A DNA stretch of 64,000 bases from Kitasatospora sp052076145 (GTDB taxonomy: Bacteria > Actinomycetota > Actinomycetes > Streptomycetales > Streptomycetaceae). Below the pieces are notes generated by a model, which ran no database searches, was not told the origin of the DNA, and was given only the letters and a program-made list of their open reading frames with translations. Each line of letters begins with the position of its first letter. Positions within the stretch are counted from its first letter, which is position 1. Below, piece by piece: positions 51,127-59,747 of this stretch. Made by a program: the position numbers and the translations under genes. Where the stretch lies: positions 1,054,001 through 1,118,000 of the forward strand of contig NZ_CP197246.1 of the NCBI RefSeq assembly GCF_052076145.1, given 5' to 3'.

Positions 51127-53124
51127 TTGCGCACCCACACCCCCAGTGACACCCGGCCGCCCAGGCTGCGCCGGCTCGTCGCCGTACTGCCCGCCCTGGC
51201 GATGGCCGCCACCGGCCTGCTCGCCACAACCACCACCGGCGCAACCGCAGCTGACGCCACATCGGCGCACGCGGGCAAGGTGGCCACCAAGCGGGTCTGC
51301 GCCGCCCCCAGCCACCCCGGCCAGATGGCCTGTCTGGCGCTGGCCCGCACCGACCTCGTCCAGCCCCTGGTGCTCGCGCCGAACGCGACCCCCTCCGGCC
51401 TCGGCCCGACCGACCTCGTCTCGGCCTACAAGCTGCCCTCCAGCGGCGCCGGCCAGACCGTCGCCATCGTCGACGCCAACGACGACCCGAACGCCGAGTC
51501 CGACCTCGCGGCGTACCGCTCCCAGTACGGCCTTCCCGCCTGCACCACCGCCAACGGCTGCTTCCAGAAGCTCGACCAGCGCGGCGGCACCAGCTACCCC
51601 GCCGCCGACAGCGGCTGGGCGGGCGAGATCTCGCTCGACGTCGACATGGTGAGCGCCGTCTGCCCAAGCTGCCACATCATGCTGGTCGAGGCCGACAGCG
51701 CGACCATGGAGAACCTCGGCGCCGCCGTCAACACGGCGGTCGCCAAGGGCGCCAAGTACGTCTCCAACAGCTACGGTGGCGGCGAGTCCTCCAGCGACCC
51801 CGGGTACGACACCTCGTACTTCAACCACCCGGGCGTCGCGATCACCGTCTCCTCCGGTGACTCGGGCTACGGCGTCGAGTACCCGGCCGCCTCGAAGTAC
51901 GTCACCGCCGTCGGCGGCACCACCCTCAACCGCAGCTCCAACAGCCGCGGTTGGACGGAGAGCGTGTGGGGCTCAAGCTCGGGTGGCAACGGCGCCGGCT
52001 CCGGCTGCTCCGCCAACGACGCCAAGCCCACCTGGCAGGCCGACAGCGGCTGCAACATGCGGACCGTCGCCGACGTCTCCGCCGTCGCCGACCCGGCCAC
52101 CGGCGTCGCGGTCTACCAGACCTACGGCGGCTCCGGCTGGGCCGTCTACGGCGGCACCAGCGCCTCCTCCCCGATCATCGCCGCCGTGTACGCGCTGGCC
52201 GGCACCCCCGGCGCGGGCACCGACCCCGCCTCGTACCCGTACGCGCACACCAGCGCGCTCTTCGACGTGACCAGCGGCTCGAACGGCAGCTGCTCGCCGT
52301 CCTACCTCTGCACGGCGGGCACCGGCTACGACGGCCCGACCGGCCTCGGCACCCCGAACGGCACCACCGCCTTCACCTCGGGCGGCTCGACGGGCAACAC
52401 CGTCACCGTCAACAACCCGAGCAACCAGTCGACGGCGCCCGGTAGTTCGGTCAGCCTGCAGATCACCGCGAGCGACTCCTCGACCGGCCAGACGCTCAGC
52501 TACAGCGCCAGCGGCCTGCCCGCAGGGCTCAGCATCAACTCCGCCACCGGCCTGATCACCGGCACCCCGACCACCTCGGGCACCTATAGCGTCACGGTGA
52601 CGGCCACGGACACCACCAACGCCTCCGGCTCGACCAGCTTCAGCTGGACGGTCACCGGCGGGGGCACCGGCTGCCCGCCGGTCCAGCTCCTCGGCAACCA
52701 GGGCTTCGAGACCGGCAGCCCCGCCCCCTGGACGGCGACCGCCGGCGTGCTCGACAACTCCACCGGCCAGGCCGCCCACTCCGGCAGCTGGAAGGCTTGG
52801 CTGGACGGCTACGGCAGCTCCCACACGGACTCCCTCAGCCAGTCCGTGAAGATCCCGTCCGGCTGCAAGGCGTCGTTCAGCTTCTGGCTGCACATCGACA
52901 CCGCCGAGAGCGGCAGCACGGCCTACGACAAGCTCACCGTCACGGCCAACTCCACCACCCTGGCGACCTTCACCAACGTCAACGCCGCCGCCGGCTACCA
53001 GCTGCGGACCTACGACCTCTCCGCACTGGCCGGCCAGACGGTGACCCTCAAGTTCACCGGCGTCGAGGACCCCTCGCTCCAGACCAGCTTCGTCGTGGAC
53101 GACACGGCGGTCACCATCTCCTGA
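51127..53124 (+). CDS. Secreted S53 (sedolisin/kumamolisin) peptidase
   Basis: A 665-residue exported protease. Signal peptide to about residue 45 (LRRLVAVLPALAMAATGLLA), then the S53 catalytic domain (about 75-415) with Glu and Asp in AGEISLDVDMVSA, oxyanion Asp in SSGDSGYG and the nucleophile Ser in GGTSASSPI; TGYDGPTGLGTPNG is near the C-terminal calcium site. An Ig-like putative domain (about 425-510) and a C-terminal jelly-roll module (about 520-665, GNQGFETGSPAPW) follow. The propeptide is unusually short. TTG at 51127 with GGAGG upstream. Confidence 0.9.
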   Translation: MRTHTPSDTRPPRLRRLVAVLPALAMAATGLLATTTTGATAADATSAHAGKVATKRVCAAPSHPGQMACLALARTDLVQPLVLAPNATPSGLGPTDLVSAYKLPSSGAGQTVAIVDANDDPNAESDLAAYRSQYGLPACTTANGCFQKLDQRGGTSYPAADSGWAGEISLDVDMVSAVCPSCHIMLVEADSATMENLGAAVNTAVAKGAKYVSNSYGGGESSSDPGYDTSYFNHPGVAITVSSGDSGYGVEYPAASKYVTAVGGTTLNRSSNSRGWTESVWGSSSGGNGAGSGCSANDAKPTWQADSGCNMRTVADVSAVADPATGVAVYQTYGGSGWAVYGGTSASSPIIAAVYALAGTPGAGTDPASYPYAHTSALFDVTSGSNGSCSPSYLCTAGTGYDGPTGLGTPNGTTAFTSGGSTGNTVTVNNPSNQSTAPGSSVSLQITASDSSTGQTLSYSASGLPAGLSINSATGLITGTPTTSGTYSVTVTATDTTNASGSTSFSWTVTGGGTGCPPVQLLGNQGFETGSPAPWTATAGVLDNSTGQAAHSGSWKAWLDGYGSSHTDSLSQSVKIPSGCKASFSFWLHIDTAESGSTAYDKLTVTANSTTLATFTNVNAAAGYQLRTYDLSALAGQTVTLKFTGVEDPSLQTSFVVDDTAVTIS

Positions 53125-53168
53125 CCACCATCTCCTGACCACCGCCGCGTAACGACACGGCGTAACAG

Positions 53169-53203
53169 CACTGGGGGCCGCAGCAGCGCTGCGGCCCCCA
53201 GTG
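53169..53203. terminator. Bidirectional hairpin terminator
   Basis: Perfect 15-bp arms CACTGGGGGCCGCAG and CTGCGGCCCCCAGTG (53169-53183, 53189-53203) with a 5-base loop. It lies between the convergent peptidase and GlsB genes. Confidence 0.88.
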
Positions 53204-53222
53204 TCATACCCGAACGACGGTA

Positions 53223-53489
53223 CTACCTACGGGAGTTGCCGAAGAGCAGCCGGTAGGCGACCAGCAGCACGAAGGACCCGACGATGGCGGAGCCCCAGGT
53301 CGCCGCGTCGAAGAAGTCCTTGCCGACCGGCCGGTGCAGGAAGGTCGACGAGAGCCAGCCGCCGACGAACGAGCCCGCGATGCCGATCAGGGTGGTGACG
53401 ATCAGGCCGCCCGGGTCGCGGCCGGGGAGCAGGATCTTGGCGATCGCCCCGGCGATCAGGCCGAGGACGATCCAGCTGACGATGCCCAT
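53223..53489 (-). CDS. GlsB/YeaQ/YmgE family membrane protein
   Basis: An 88-residue three-helix membrane protein of the transglycosylase-associated (GlsB/YeaQ/YmgE) family: WIVLGLIAGAIAKILLPGRDPG, then VTTLIGIAGSFVGGWLSS. Family members respond to envelope and general stress; molecular role unknown. ATG at 53489 behind AGGAG. Confidence 0.9.
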   Translation of the reverse strand: MGIVSWIVLGLIAGAIAKILLPGRDPGGLIVTTLIGIAGSFVGGWLSSTFLHRPVGKDFFDAATWGSAIVGSFVLLVAYRLLFGNSRR

Positions 53490-53564
53490 GGTGCTCTCTC
53501 CTGCCCTCCACCGCCCGCACCGGTCGCGGCCGCTCTACCGACCAGGACGCCGACCGGGCCCGAG

Positions 53565-53620
53565 CGGTTCCGGACCCCACCGGTTCCGGACCCCACCGGT
53601 TCCGGACCCCACCGGTTCCG
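53565..53620. repeat. 16-bp perfect tandem repeat, 3.5 copies
   Basis: Unit CGGTTCCGGACCCCAC at 53565-53580, 53581-53596 and 53597-53612, then half a unit at 53613-53620. It lies about 100-155 bp upstream of the response regulator gene, between divergent starts. Each unit holds a CCGGTTCCGG-like dyad, so this may be a regulator array. Confidence 0.9.
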
Positions 53621-53718
53621 TGCCGGCATCCAGGTACCCTCGGTCCCGATCGCGCCGGACCACCCGGGACCACCCCGGACAGCAGGACCCGGCAGGACCC
53701 GGCAGGCCAGGAGGCGGC

Positions 53719-54462
53719 ATGGAGAGCAGGGCGGGCACGGGACGCGTGCTGGTCGCGGACGACGACGCCGCCATCCGGCGGTCGCTGGAGCGCGGCCTGC
53801 GGCTCAGCGGCTACCGCGTGCTGCTCGCGGCGGACGGCCCCGAGGCGCTGCGGGTGCTCACCGCCGAGGAGCCGGACGTCGTGGTGCTGGACGTGTCGAT
53901 GCCGGGGCTCACCGGCACCGAGGTCTGCCGTCTGCTGCGCGCCCGGGGCGACGAGACACCCGTTCTGATGCTCTCGGCGCTCGACGAGGTCGCCGACCGG
54001 GTGGCCGGGCTCCAGGCCGGGGCCGACGACTACCTGGTGAAGCCCTTCGCGCTGGAGGAGCTGGTGCTCCGGCTCCAGGCCCTGCTGCGGCGGCGGCCCG
54101 CCCAGGCGCCCACCGACGTGCTGCGTGCGGGCCCGCTGCTGATCGACCCGGCGACCCGGGAGGTCCACCGGGACGGTGTCGAGCTACGGCTGACCCGCAG
54201 GGAGTTCGAGCTGCTCGTGCAGCTGGTGCGGAACGCCGGGATCGTGCTCACCCGGGATCAGCTGCTGGAGCGGGTCTGGGGCTACGACTTCGAGGTCCGC
54301 ACGGACGCCGTCGACACCTTCGTCAGCTACCTGCGCCGCAAGCTGGAGGCGGGCGGGCAGCCACGACTGATCCACACCGTCCGGGGCGTCGGCTTCGTCC
54401 TGAGGCTCCCCGAGAGGCCCCCCGAGCGGCTCCCCGAGAGCCTTCCCGAGGGCGCCCGGTGA
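53719..54462 (+). CDS. OmpR-family response regulator
   Basis: A 247-residue response regulator. Receiver domain with DDDAA near the N-terminus, phospho-Asp in VVVLDVSMPGL, Lys in YLVKPF; C-terminal winged-helix effector with LTRREFELLVQLVRNAG and DTFVSYLRRKLE. The tail is a short Pro-Glu-Arg repeat (PERPPERLPESLPE). ATG at 53719 with GGAGG upstream. GTGA overlap with its kinase gene. Confidence 0.9.
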   Translation: MESRAGTGRVLVADDDAAIRRSLERGLRLSGYRVLLAADGPEALRVLTAEEPDVVVLDVSMPGLTGTEVCRLLRARGDETPVLMLSALDEVADRVAGLQAGADDYLVKPFALEELVLRLQALLRRRPAQAPTDVLRAGPLLIDPATREVHRDGVELRLTRREFELLVQLVRNAGIVLTRDQLLERVWGYDFEVRTDAVDTFVSYLRRKLEAGGQPRLIHTVRGVGFVLRLPERPPERLPESLPEGAR

Positions 54463-55889
54463 AGCTCGCCACCCGGATAGCGCTCTCGGTCACCGTCGTG
54501 GTGCCGCTGCTGGTGATCACCGCCGGGCTGGTGGTGCTCGGGCTGGTCAGCCGCGACCTGCACAGCCAGCAGGACACCCGGCTCCAGGACCGCGCCTCCG
54601 CCGTCCTGCCCGGCATCCGCACCCTGCTCGCCGCCGATCACAACGGCCGCCCCAAGGTCGAGCAGAATCAGCACCGCAAGGTCCTCGACGACGTGCTCGA
54701 CGCGGGCATCCAGGTGCAGGCGGCCGACGGCACCGTCGTCCTGACCGGCGGCCCGCAGCCCACCGACACCGCCCGGCTGCCCGACCGGACGCCGAACGGC
54801 CCGGTCACCTTCCAGGACCGGGGCCACAGCTGGCGGGTGCTGGTGGTGCCCGTGAGCGGCGCCGCACCCGGCACCCTGCGGCTGTTCGCCCCCGCCTCCG
54901 CCACCGACCCCCAGCTGGCAGCCGTCCGCCGCCGGGTGGTCTTCGTCGCCCTCGTTGCCGCCCCCGTCTCCGGCCTGCTCGCGTACGGCCTGGCCGGGCG
55001 GGCGACCGCCTCCGTACGCCGCCTCAGCCGCCGGGCCGCCGAGCTCGACCCGCGCGCCGGTGCGGCGGCCTTCGCCAGCACCCCGACCAGGATCACCGAG
55101 GTCGACGAACTCTCGCGCTCCATCAGCCAGTTGCTCGCCCGCTACGACGAGCAGGCGGCGCGTACGACGCAGGCCCTGGACACCGCGCGGTCGTTCTCCT
55201 CCGCCGCCTCGCACGAGCTCCGCACCCCCCTGATGAGCATGCGGACGGATCTGGACGTGCTGGCCGCCCACCCCGACCTCCCGGCCGAGGAACGCGCCGA
55301 GGTGGTACGGGACCTGCAACGCGACCACGCCCGCCTGCTGGAGCTGCTCACCGCGCTGCGGATGCTCGCCCAGGGCGACCTCGTCGAGGTGTCGGCCTTC
55401 AGCCCGCTCGATCTCGCCGACCTGGTGGACGCCGCCGCCACCGAGGCCCGCCGCCGCCACCCGGAGGCGACTCTCGAAGCCGAACTGCCGGGCGAGGTGC
55501 GGGTCTTCGGCTGGGACGCGGGCCTGCGCATCCTGCTGGCCAACCTACTCGGCAACGCGGTGGTGCACGGGCACCGGCCCGGCGAGCCCGCGAGCGTCGC
55601 CGTCCGGCTGCGGACGGAGGGCGACCGGGCCGTACTCACCGTGGACGACCACGGGCCGGGCGTGCCCGCCGACCAGCGGGAGGCGGTCTTCCTCCGCTTC
55701 CACCACGGCCCCGGCAGCCCCGGCTCGGGGCTCGGCCTCACCCTGGTGGCGCAGCAGGCTGCTCTCCACCAGGGGTCCGTCACCGTCGGCGACGCCCCCG
55801 GCGGCGGCGCGCGCTTCGAGGTGCGGCTGCCCCTGACCCGCCCGGACACCCCGACGCTCATGCTCCCGCTGCGGCGCGACTGGCTCTGA
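54459..55889 (+). CDS. Sensor histidine kinase
   Basis: A 476-residue membrane kinase. Helix 1 at about residues 8-30, an extracytoplasmic sensor of about 120 residues, helix 2 at about 155-175, HAMP region, dimerisation/phosphoacceptor SSAASHELRTPLMSM, N-box LANLLGNAVVHG, G-boxes DDHGPGVP and GSGLGLTLV. GTG start. The signal is unknown, and the two exported proteins downstream may be its targets. Confidence 0.9.
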   Translation: MKLATRIALSVTVVVPLLVITAGLVVLGLVSRDLHSQQDTRLQDRASAVLPGIRTLLAADHNGRPKVEQNQHRKVLDDVLDAGIQVQAADGTVVLTGGPQPTDTARLPDRTPNGPVTFQDRGHSWRVLVVPVSGAAPGTLRLFAPASATDPQLAAVRRRVVFVALVAAPVSGLLAYGLAGRATASVRRLSRRAAELDPRAGAAAFASTPTRITEVDELSRSISQLLARYDEQAARTTQALDTARSFSSAASHELRTPLMSMRTDLDVLAAHPDLPAEERAEVVRDLQRDHARLLELLTALRMLAQGDLVEVSAFSPLDLADLVDAAATEARRRHPEATLEAELPGEVRVFGWDAGLRILLANLLGNAVVHGHRPGEPASVAVRLRTEGDRAVLTVDDHGPGVPADQREAVFLRFHHGPGSPGSGLGLTLVAQQAALHQGSVTVGDAPGGGARFEVRLPLTRPDTPTLMLPLRRDWL

Positions 55890-56019
55890 GGCCGTGGGCC
55901 GACCCGCTGCGAGGGGCGCGGGCACCGCGTCACAGGGAATCCACAAGGAGGCGGTCTACCGTCCTGCTCCGTCGGGCCGATTCCGGTCCGACCGAGTTGG
56001 CATCGAAGGAGACACAGCC

Positions 56020-56439
56020 ATGCTCCCGAACCGTCGGACCGCAGCCATGACCGCGGCCATCGCCCTGGCCGGCGCACTGCTCGCCGCCGCCCCCGCGCAG
56101 GCCGCGACCGGTACGGCCAGCCCCAGCGCCGCACCCAAGTCGGCCCCGAAGGGGGACGGCGCGAAGGCGATCTGCAAGCGGCTGCCGAAGACCGAGGCCC
56201 GCGTCGCCGAGTCGCTCAAGCGCCTGGGCGGCGACGCGACCGTCCCCGGTTCGGTCGCCCGACTAGAGCAGCGGGTGGCGGACGCCAAGGCCGCCGGGCA
56301 CACCGAGGTCTACACCTACCTCAACGACCGGCTGACCTTCCGCAAGAGCCTGCTGCCCACGCTGGAGACCCGGCAGAACGACCTGAAGTCCGTGGCGAGC
56401 TGGTGCGTCACCCAGGGCGCCGCAGAGGCCGGGAAGTGA
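56020..56439 (+). CDS. Secreted hypothetical protein
   Basis: A 139-residue exported protein. A Sec-type signal peptide with the cleavage site APAQA-A near residue 28, a short Ala/Ser/Pro linker, and a helical domain with two Cys (AICKRLP, SWCVTQ) that could form a disulfide. No family recognised. ATG at 56020 behind AAGGAG. It follows the kinase gene by 130 bp and overlaps the next gene by GTGA. Confidence 0.72.
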   Translation: MLPNRRTAAMTAAIALAGALLAAAPAQAATGTASPSAAPKSAPKGDGAKAICKRLPKTEARVAESLKRLGGDATVPGSVARLEQRVADAKAAGHTEVYTYLNDRLTFRKSLLPTLETRQNDLKSVASWCVTQGAAEAGK

Positions 56440-56660
56440 CCGGTGCACGCCGGGCGGCGGCCGGCCTCGCGACCCTCGTACTGGGTGCCGGGCTGCTGCT
56501 GACGGCCTGCGGCCCGAACGCGAGCGGCCCGAACCAGGCCAAGCAGCCCGCCGCCACCAGCTCGGAGGACGCGCAGCAGGTCCAGGACATGCAGCAGAAG
56601 GTGGACAGCGCCGAGAGCGCCGCCGCCCAGGCGGAGACGGACGCCACCCAGAACAACTGA
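56436..56660 (+). CDS. Small lipoprotein
   Basis: A 74-residue lipoprotein. Signal peptide with lipobox LTAC at about residue 25; the mature part is short, Ala/Gln/Ser-rich and probably a coiled coil (AQQVQDMQQKVDSAESAAAQ). GTG start overlapping the upstream secreted protein. No family recognised; it may form a surface pair with that protein. Confidence 0.7.
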   Translation: MTGARRAAAGLATLVLGAGLLLTACGPNASGPNQAKQPAATSSEDAQQVQDMQQKVDSAESAAAQAETDATQNN

Positions 56661-56713
56661 GCCGACGGGCCCGGACGGCTCTCCCCGCCGCCCGTCGCCC
56701 TCCTCGGAGCCCC

Positions 56714-56759
56714 GACGCACCACGGTCCCCCGGCGCCTGCCGGGGGACCGTGGTGCGTC
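56714..56759. terminator. Perfect 21-bp hairpin terminator
   Basis: Arms 56714-56734 and 56739-56759 are perfect complements with a 4-base loop (GCCT). It separates the convergent lipoprotein and LysE genes and reaches almost to the stop of the latter. No T-tract. Confidence 0.9.
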
Positions 56760-56764
56760 CGTCG

Positions 56765-57373
56765 TCAGACCTCGAAGGCCAGCACCGCCGCCATCGCGGC
56801 GAAGGCCCCGGCGAAGACCCGGCGCATGCCGGTGACGACCGAGGGACGGGCCGCCACCCGGTCGCGGAAGGCGGCGGCGAAGCGCCCGTACAGCACGAAG
56901 ACGGCGAAGGTCAGTGCCATGAAGACCCCGCTGAGCTGGATCATCGGCAGCCAGGAGTCCGAGCGGTCGGTGTGCACGAACTGCGGCAGGAAGGCGAAGA
57001 AGAAGATCGTGAGCTTCGGGTTCAGCAGGTTGATCGCGATGCCGGTGGTGATCACCTTGAACGCGGGCAGCTCGGGGACGTCCTCGTCGACGGCGAGCAC
57101 CCCCTTGTCCCGCAGGGTCCCCCAGGCCATGTAGAGCAGGTAGGCGACCCCGGCGTACTTGATCGTCTGGAAGGCCGTCGCGCTCGCGTTGAGCAGCGCC
57201 GCGAGGCCGGTGACGGCGGCGAGCATGTGCGGCACGATGCCGAGCGTGCACCCGAGAGCCGCGATCACGCTGGCGCGGGTGCCGCGCGCGAGGCCTGCGG
57301 CCACGGTGTAGAGGGCGCCCGTCCCGGGTGTCGCAATGATGGCGAGTGACGTCAACAGGAAGCTGATACTCAA
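56765..57373 (-). CDS. LysE-family amino-acid exporter
   Basis: A 202-residue membrane protein of the LysE/RhtB superfamily with about six helices. LLTSLAIIATPGTGALYTVA and KYAGVAYLLYMAWGTLRD, then ITTGIAINLLNPKLTIFFFAFLPQF, are diagnostic. Such carriers export amino acids. TTG at 57373 with GGGGGA five bases upstream gives the usual N-terminus; ATGs at 57406/57403 would add a hydrophilic extension. Divergent from the cysteine dioxygenase unit. Confidence 0.85.
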   Translation of the reverse strand: MSISFLLTSLAIIATPGTGALYTVAAGLARGTRASVIAALGCTLGIVPHMLAAVTGLAALLNASATAFQTIKYAGVAYLLYMAWGTLRDKGVLAVDEDVPELPAFKVITTGIAINLLNPKLTIFFFAFLPQFVHTDRSDSWLPMIQLSGVFMALTFAVFVLYGRFAAAFRDRVAARPSVVTGMRRVFAGAFAAMAAVLAFEV

Positions 57374-57497
57374 AGTGGTCCCCCGATTCTGATCGACCCT
57401 CATCATGGGGCCGGGGGCGGCCTCGGCGGAAGGCGCGCGGTGACCAGCCCGTGGGCGGTGCTTGACGTGCGGGGTTGCTCTCGGTCACGATCGGCAC

Positions 57498-57575
57498 ATG
57501 GACACCGGCACCGCTCTGGTCTGCCGCCTGCACGTCGATCTGCGACGCCAGGCGAGCGCGATGTGTGCCTGCTGA
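57498..57575 (+). CDS. Leader peptide with Cys-rich end (cysteine attenuator)
   Basis: A 25-residue peptide, MDTGTALVCRLHVDLRRQAS followed by AMCAC and a TGA stop. It belongs to the actinomycete putative-leader-peptide type (LVxRxHVDLxRxASA), found upstream of sulfur and cysteine genes. Three Cys codons, two in the last three codons. The ATG at 57498 lacks a strong ribosome site. The stop is followed at once by a hairpin (57576-57616). It is expected to sense cysteinyl-tRNA by ribosome stalling. Confidence 0.85.
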   Translation: MDTGTALVCRLHVDLRRQASAMCAC

Positions 57576-57616
57576 CGGATCACCCCGCCCTGTGACTCCT
57601 GCCAGGGTCTGATCCG
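57576..57616 (+). promoter_or_regulatory. Attenuator-like hairpin after the leader peptide
   Basis: CGGATCA (57576-57582) pairs with TGATCCG (57610-57616), with an inner CCCTG/CAGGG. It starts directly after the leader stop codon, as expected of an attenuation structure. 89 bp remain before the cysteine dioxygenase start. Confidence 0.65.
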
Positions 57617-57705
57617 CGCCCCCGCGTGCACGCCGTCCCCGGCTGCCGTCCGCGCCTCTCGCCGTGCCGTACGGCGGCCTCCTCCCAGCTGTCCGAGGAT
57701 GCCCC

Positions 57706-58197
57706 ATGACTGTTGATCTCGCGCCCGCCCCCACGTCTCGCACCGCCCTGGACCCCGCCACGCTGCGGCAGATCGTCCAGGAGCTGGCCGAGCGTCCGGA
57801 GGGCTGGCTGCACCGCGTCCGGCTCGCCGCCGGCGAGCGGTGGTACGAGCGGATCGCGCTCGCCGACGACTACGAGGTGTGGCTGATCAGCTGGCTGCCG
57901 GGGCAGTCGACCGGCTTCCACGACCACGGTGGTTCGCGCGGCGCGTTCGTGGTGGCGCTGGGCGAGCTGGAGGAGCTCTCGTTCGGCGCAGCCGAGGAGG
58001 GCCTGCTGACCCGCCGGGTCGGCCCGGGGGTGGCGCGGGAGTTCGGGCCCGACTATCTGCACGACATCCGCAACACGGCGGCCGGGCCGGCCGTCACGCT
58101 GCACGCGTACTCGCCGCCGCTGAACGAGATGTCACGCTACGAACTGCGGGCCGCCGGCCTGGTCCGCACCTCGACGGAAGGACCGGAGCAGTGGTGA
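57706..58197 (+). CDS. Cysteine dioxygenase family protein
   Basis: A 163-residue cupin that oxidises cysteine to cysteine sulfinate. Fe2+ ligands: two His in FHDHGGSRGAFVVALGELEE and one in YLHDIRNTAAGPAVTLHAYSPPL. A leader peptide with Cys codons upstream fits control by cysteine level. Rhodanese gene overlaps its stop. ATG at 57706. Confidence 0.88.
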   Translation: MTVDLAPAPTSRTALDPATLRQIVQELAERPEGWLHRVRLAAGERWYERIALADDYEVWLISWLPGQSTGFHDHGGSRGAFVVALGELEELSFGAAEEGLLTRRVGPGVAREFGPDYLHDIRNTAAGPAVTLHAYSPPLNEMSRYELRAAGLVRTSTEGPEQW

Positions 58198-58583
58198 CGA
58201 CGGTGGACGATCTGGTGGCGCGGTCCCGGGTGGGCGTGCACCGCCCCCGGCCTCGGGAGGCGTACGAGGCCGCTGCGGCGGGGGCGCTGCTGGTGGACAT
58301 CCGCCCGCAGGAGCAGCGCGGCCGGGAGGGTTCGATCCCGGGCGCCCTGGTGATCGAGCGCAACGTCCTGGAGTGGCGGCTGGACCCGGCGGGCAGTCAC
58401 CGCATCCCGGAGGCGACGGGGTACGAGGTGCCGGTGATCGTGGTCTGCTCGGAGGGCTACGCGTCCAGTCTGGCCGCGGCGAGTCTGCGCGAGCTGGGTC
58501 TCTCCGGGGCGACCGACCTGGCGGGCGGCTTCGTCGCCTGGGCGGCGGAGGGGCTGCCTACGGAGGGGCTGCCTACCGCCTGA
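58194..58583 (+). CDS. Rhodanese-like sulfurtransferase
   Basis: A 129-residue single-domain rhodanese. The active-site loop is VVCSEGYASSLAA with the catalytic Cys; LLVDIRPQEQRGREGSIPGA is the rhodanese entry segment. It transfers sulfane sulfur to a thiol acceptor. GTG start with GTGA overlap with the dioxygenase gene. The last residues are a duplicated GLPTEGLPTA. Confidence 0.88.
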   Translation: MTTVDDLVARSRVGVHRPRPREAYEAAAAGALLVDIRPQEQRGREGSIPGALVIERNVLEWRLDPAGSHRIPEATGYEVPVIVVCSEGYASSLAAASLRELGLSGATDLAGGFVAWAAEGLPTEGLPTA

Positions 58584-58703
58584 GAATGAGGTTTAGCTTG
58601 GGGGTTCTTGGGGTAGCCGGAGGCGGTCCCGGGTTCAGGCCCGACACACTGTCAGACCATAAGCTCCGGACGGCGCGAGGCGCCGAAGTTTAGGATCGTT
58701 CCC

Positions 58704-59747
58704 GTGATCAGATTCGACGGCGCAGCCAAGCGCCACCCCGACGGCACGATCGCCGTCGAGGGGCTCGACCTGGACGTACCCGCCGGGCGAATAACGGTGC
58801 TGGTCGGGCCCTCGGGGTGCGGCAAGACGACCATCCTGCGGATGGTGAACCGGATGGTCGAGCCGACCTCGGGGCGGGTGCTGCTGGACGACGCCGACGT
58901 CGCCGGGCTGCCGGCCGCCAAGCTGCGGCGCGGCATCGGGTACGTGATCCAGCAGGCGGGTCTGTTCCCGCACCGCCGGGTGATCGACAACGTGGCGACG
59001 GTGCCACGGCTGCTCGGCTGGGACCGCAAGCGGGCCCGAGCGCGGGCTGCCGAGCTGCTGGAGCTGGTCGGTCTGGCTCCGGAGACGGCCCACCGCTACC
59101 CCTTCCAGCTGTCCGGGGGCCAGCAGCAACGCGTGGGCGTGGCAAGGGCGTTGGCCGCAGACCCGCCGGTTCTGCTGATGGACGAGCCGTTCAGTGCGGT
59201 CGACCCGGTGGTACGCGCCGGGCTCCAGGAGGAACTGCTGCGCCTGCAGAGCGAGTTGAACAAGACCGTGCTGTTCGTCACGCACGACATCGAGGAGGCC
59301 GTCCGGCTCGGGGACCAGATCGTGGTGCTGCGCGAGCACGGCCGGATCGCCCAACTCGCCGATCCACACACCCTGCTGACCGCACCCAGCGACGAAGGCG
59401 TGGCCGCCTTCCTGGGCCGCGACCGGGGCCTGCGCGGCCTCGGCCTGCGCCCGGCCGCCGGGGTGGCCGTCCAGCCGCTGACCTCCGTACCAGTGGGCTG
59501 GCGGCTGGAGCAGGACGAGCACGGCCGCCCGACCGGCTGGCGGGACGGCACGGGCACCGCCCACCCCGCACCCGGCTTCCGACCGGACACCGACACCCTG
59601 CGCACCGCCCTGGACGCGGCCGTGCTCTCCCCGAGCGGGCTGGCCGTCGCCGTCGACACGGACGGCCGGGCCGTCGGCGTCGCCGACCGCGCCGCCGTGC
59701 TCGCGGCCCTGGCCGAGGACCGGCCGGTGAGCCCCAGTGGACGGTGA
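58704..59747 (+). CDS. Osmoprotectant ABC transporter ATP-binding protein (OpuCA-like)
   Basis: A 347-residue ABC ATPase. Walker A GPSGCGKTT, signature LSGGQQQRVGVARAL, Walker B LLMDEPFSAVDP and switch His VTHDIEEA are intact. The C-terminal ~90 residues resemble one degenerate CBS domain. Glycine betaine, choline or proline import is expected. GTG start. Head of a four-gene operon with two permeases and a binding protein. Confidence 0.9.
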   Translation: MIRFDGAAKRHPDGTIAVEGLDLDVPAGRITVLVGPSGCGKTTILRMVNRMVEPTSGRVLLDDADVAGLPAAKLRRGIGYVIQQAGLFPHRRVIDNVATVPRLLGWDRKRARARAAELLELVGLAPETAHRYPFQLSGGQQQRVGVARALAADPPVLLMDEPFSAVDPVVRAGLQEELLRLQSELNKTVLFVTHDIEEAVRLGDQIVVLREHGRIAQLADPHTLLTAPSDEGVAAFLGRDRGLRGLGLRPAAGVAVQPLTSVPVGWRLEQDEHGRPTGWRDGTGTAHPAPGFRPDTDTLRTALDAAVLSPSGLAVAVDTDGRAVGVADRAAVLAALAEDRPVSPSGR

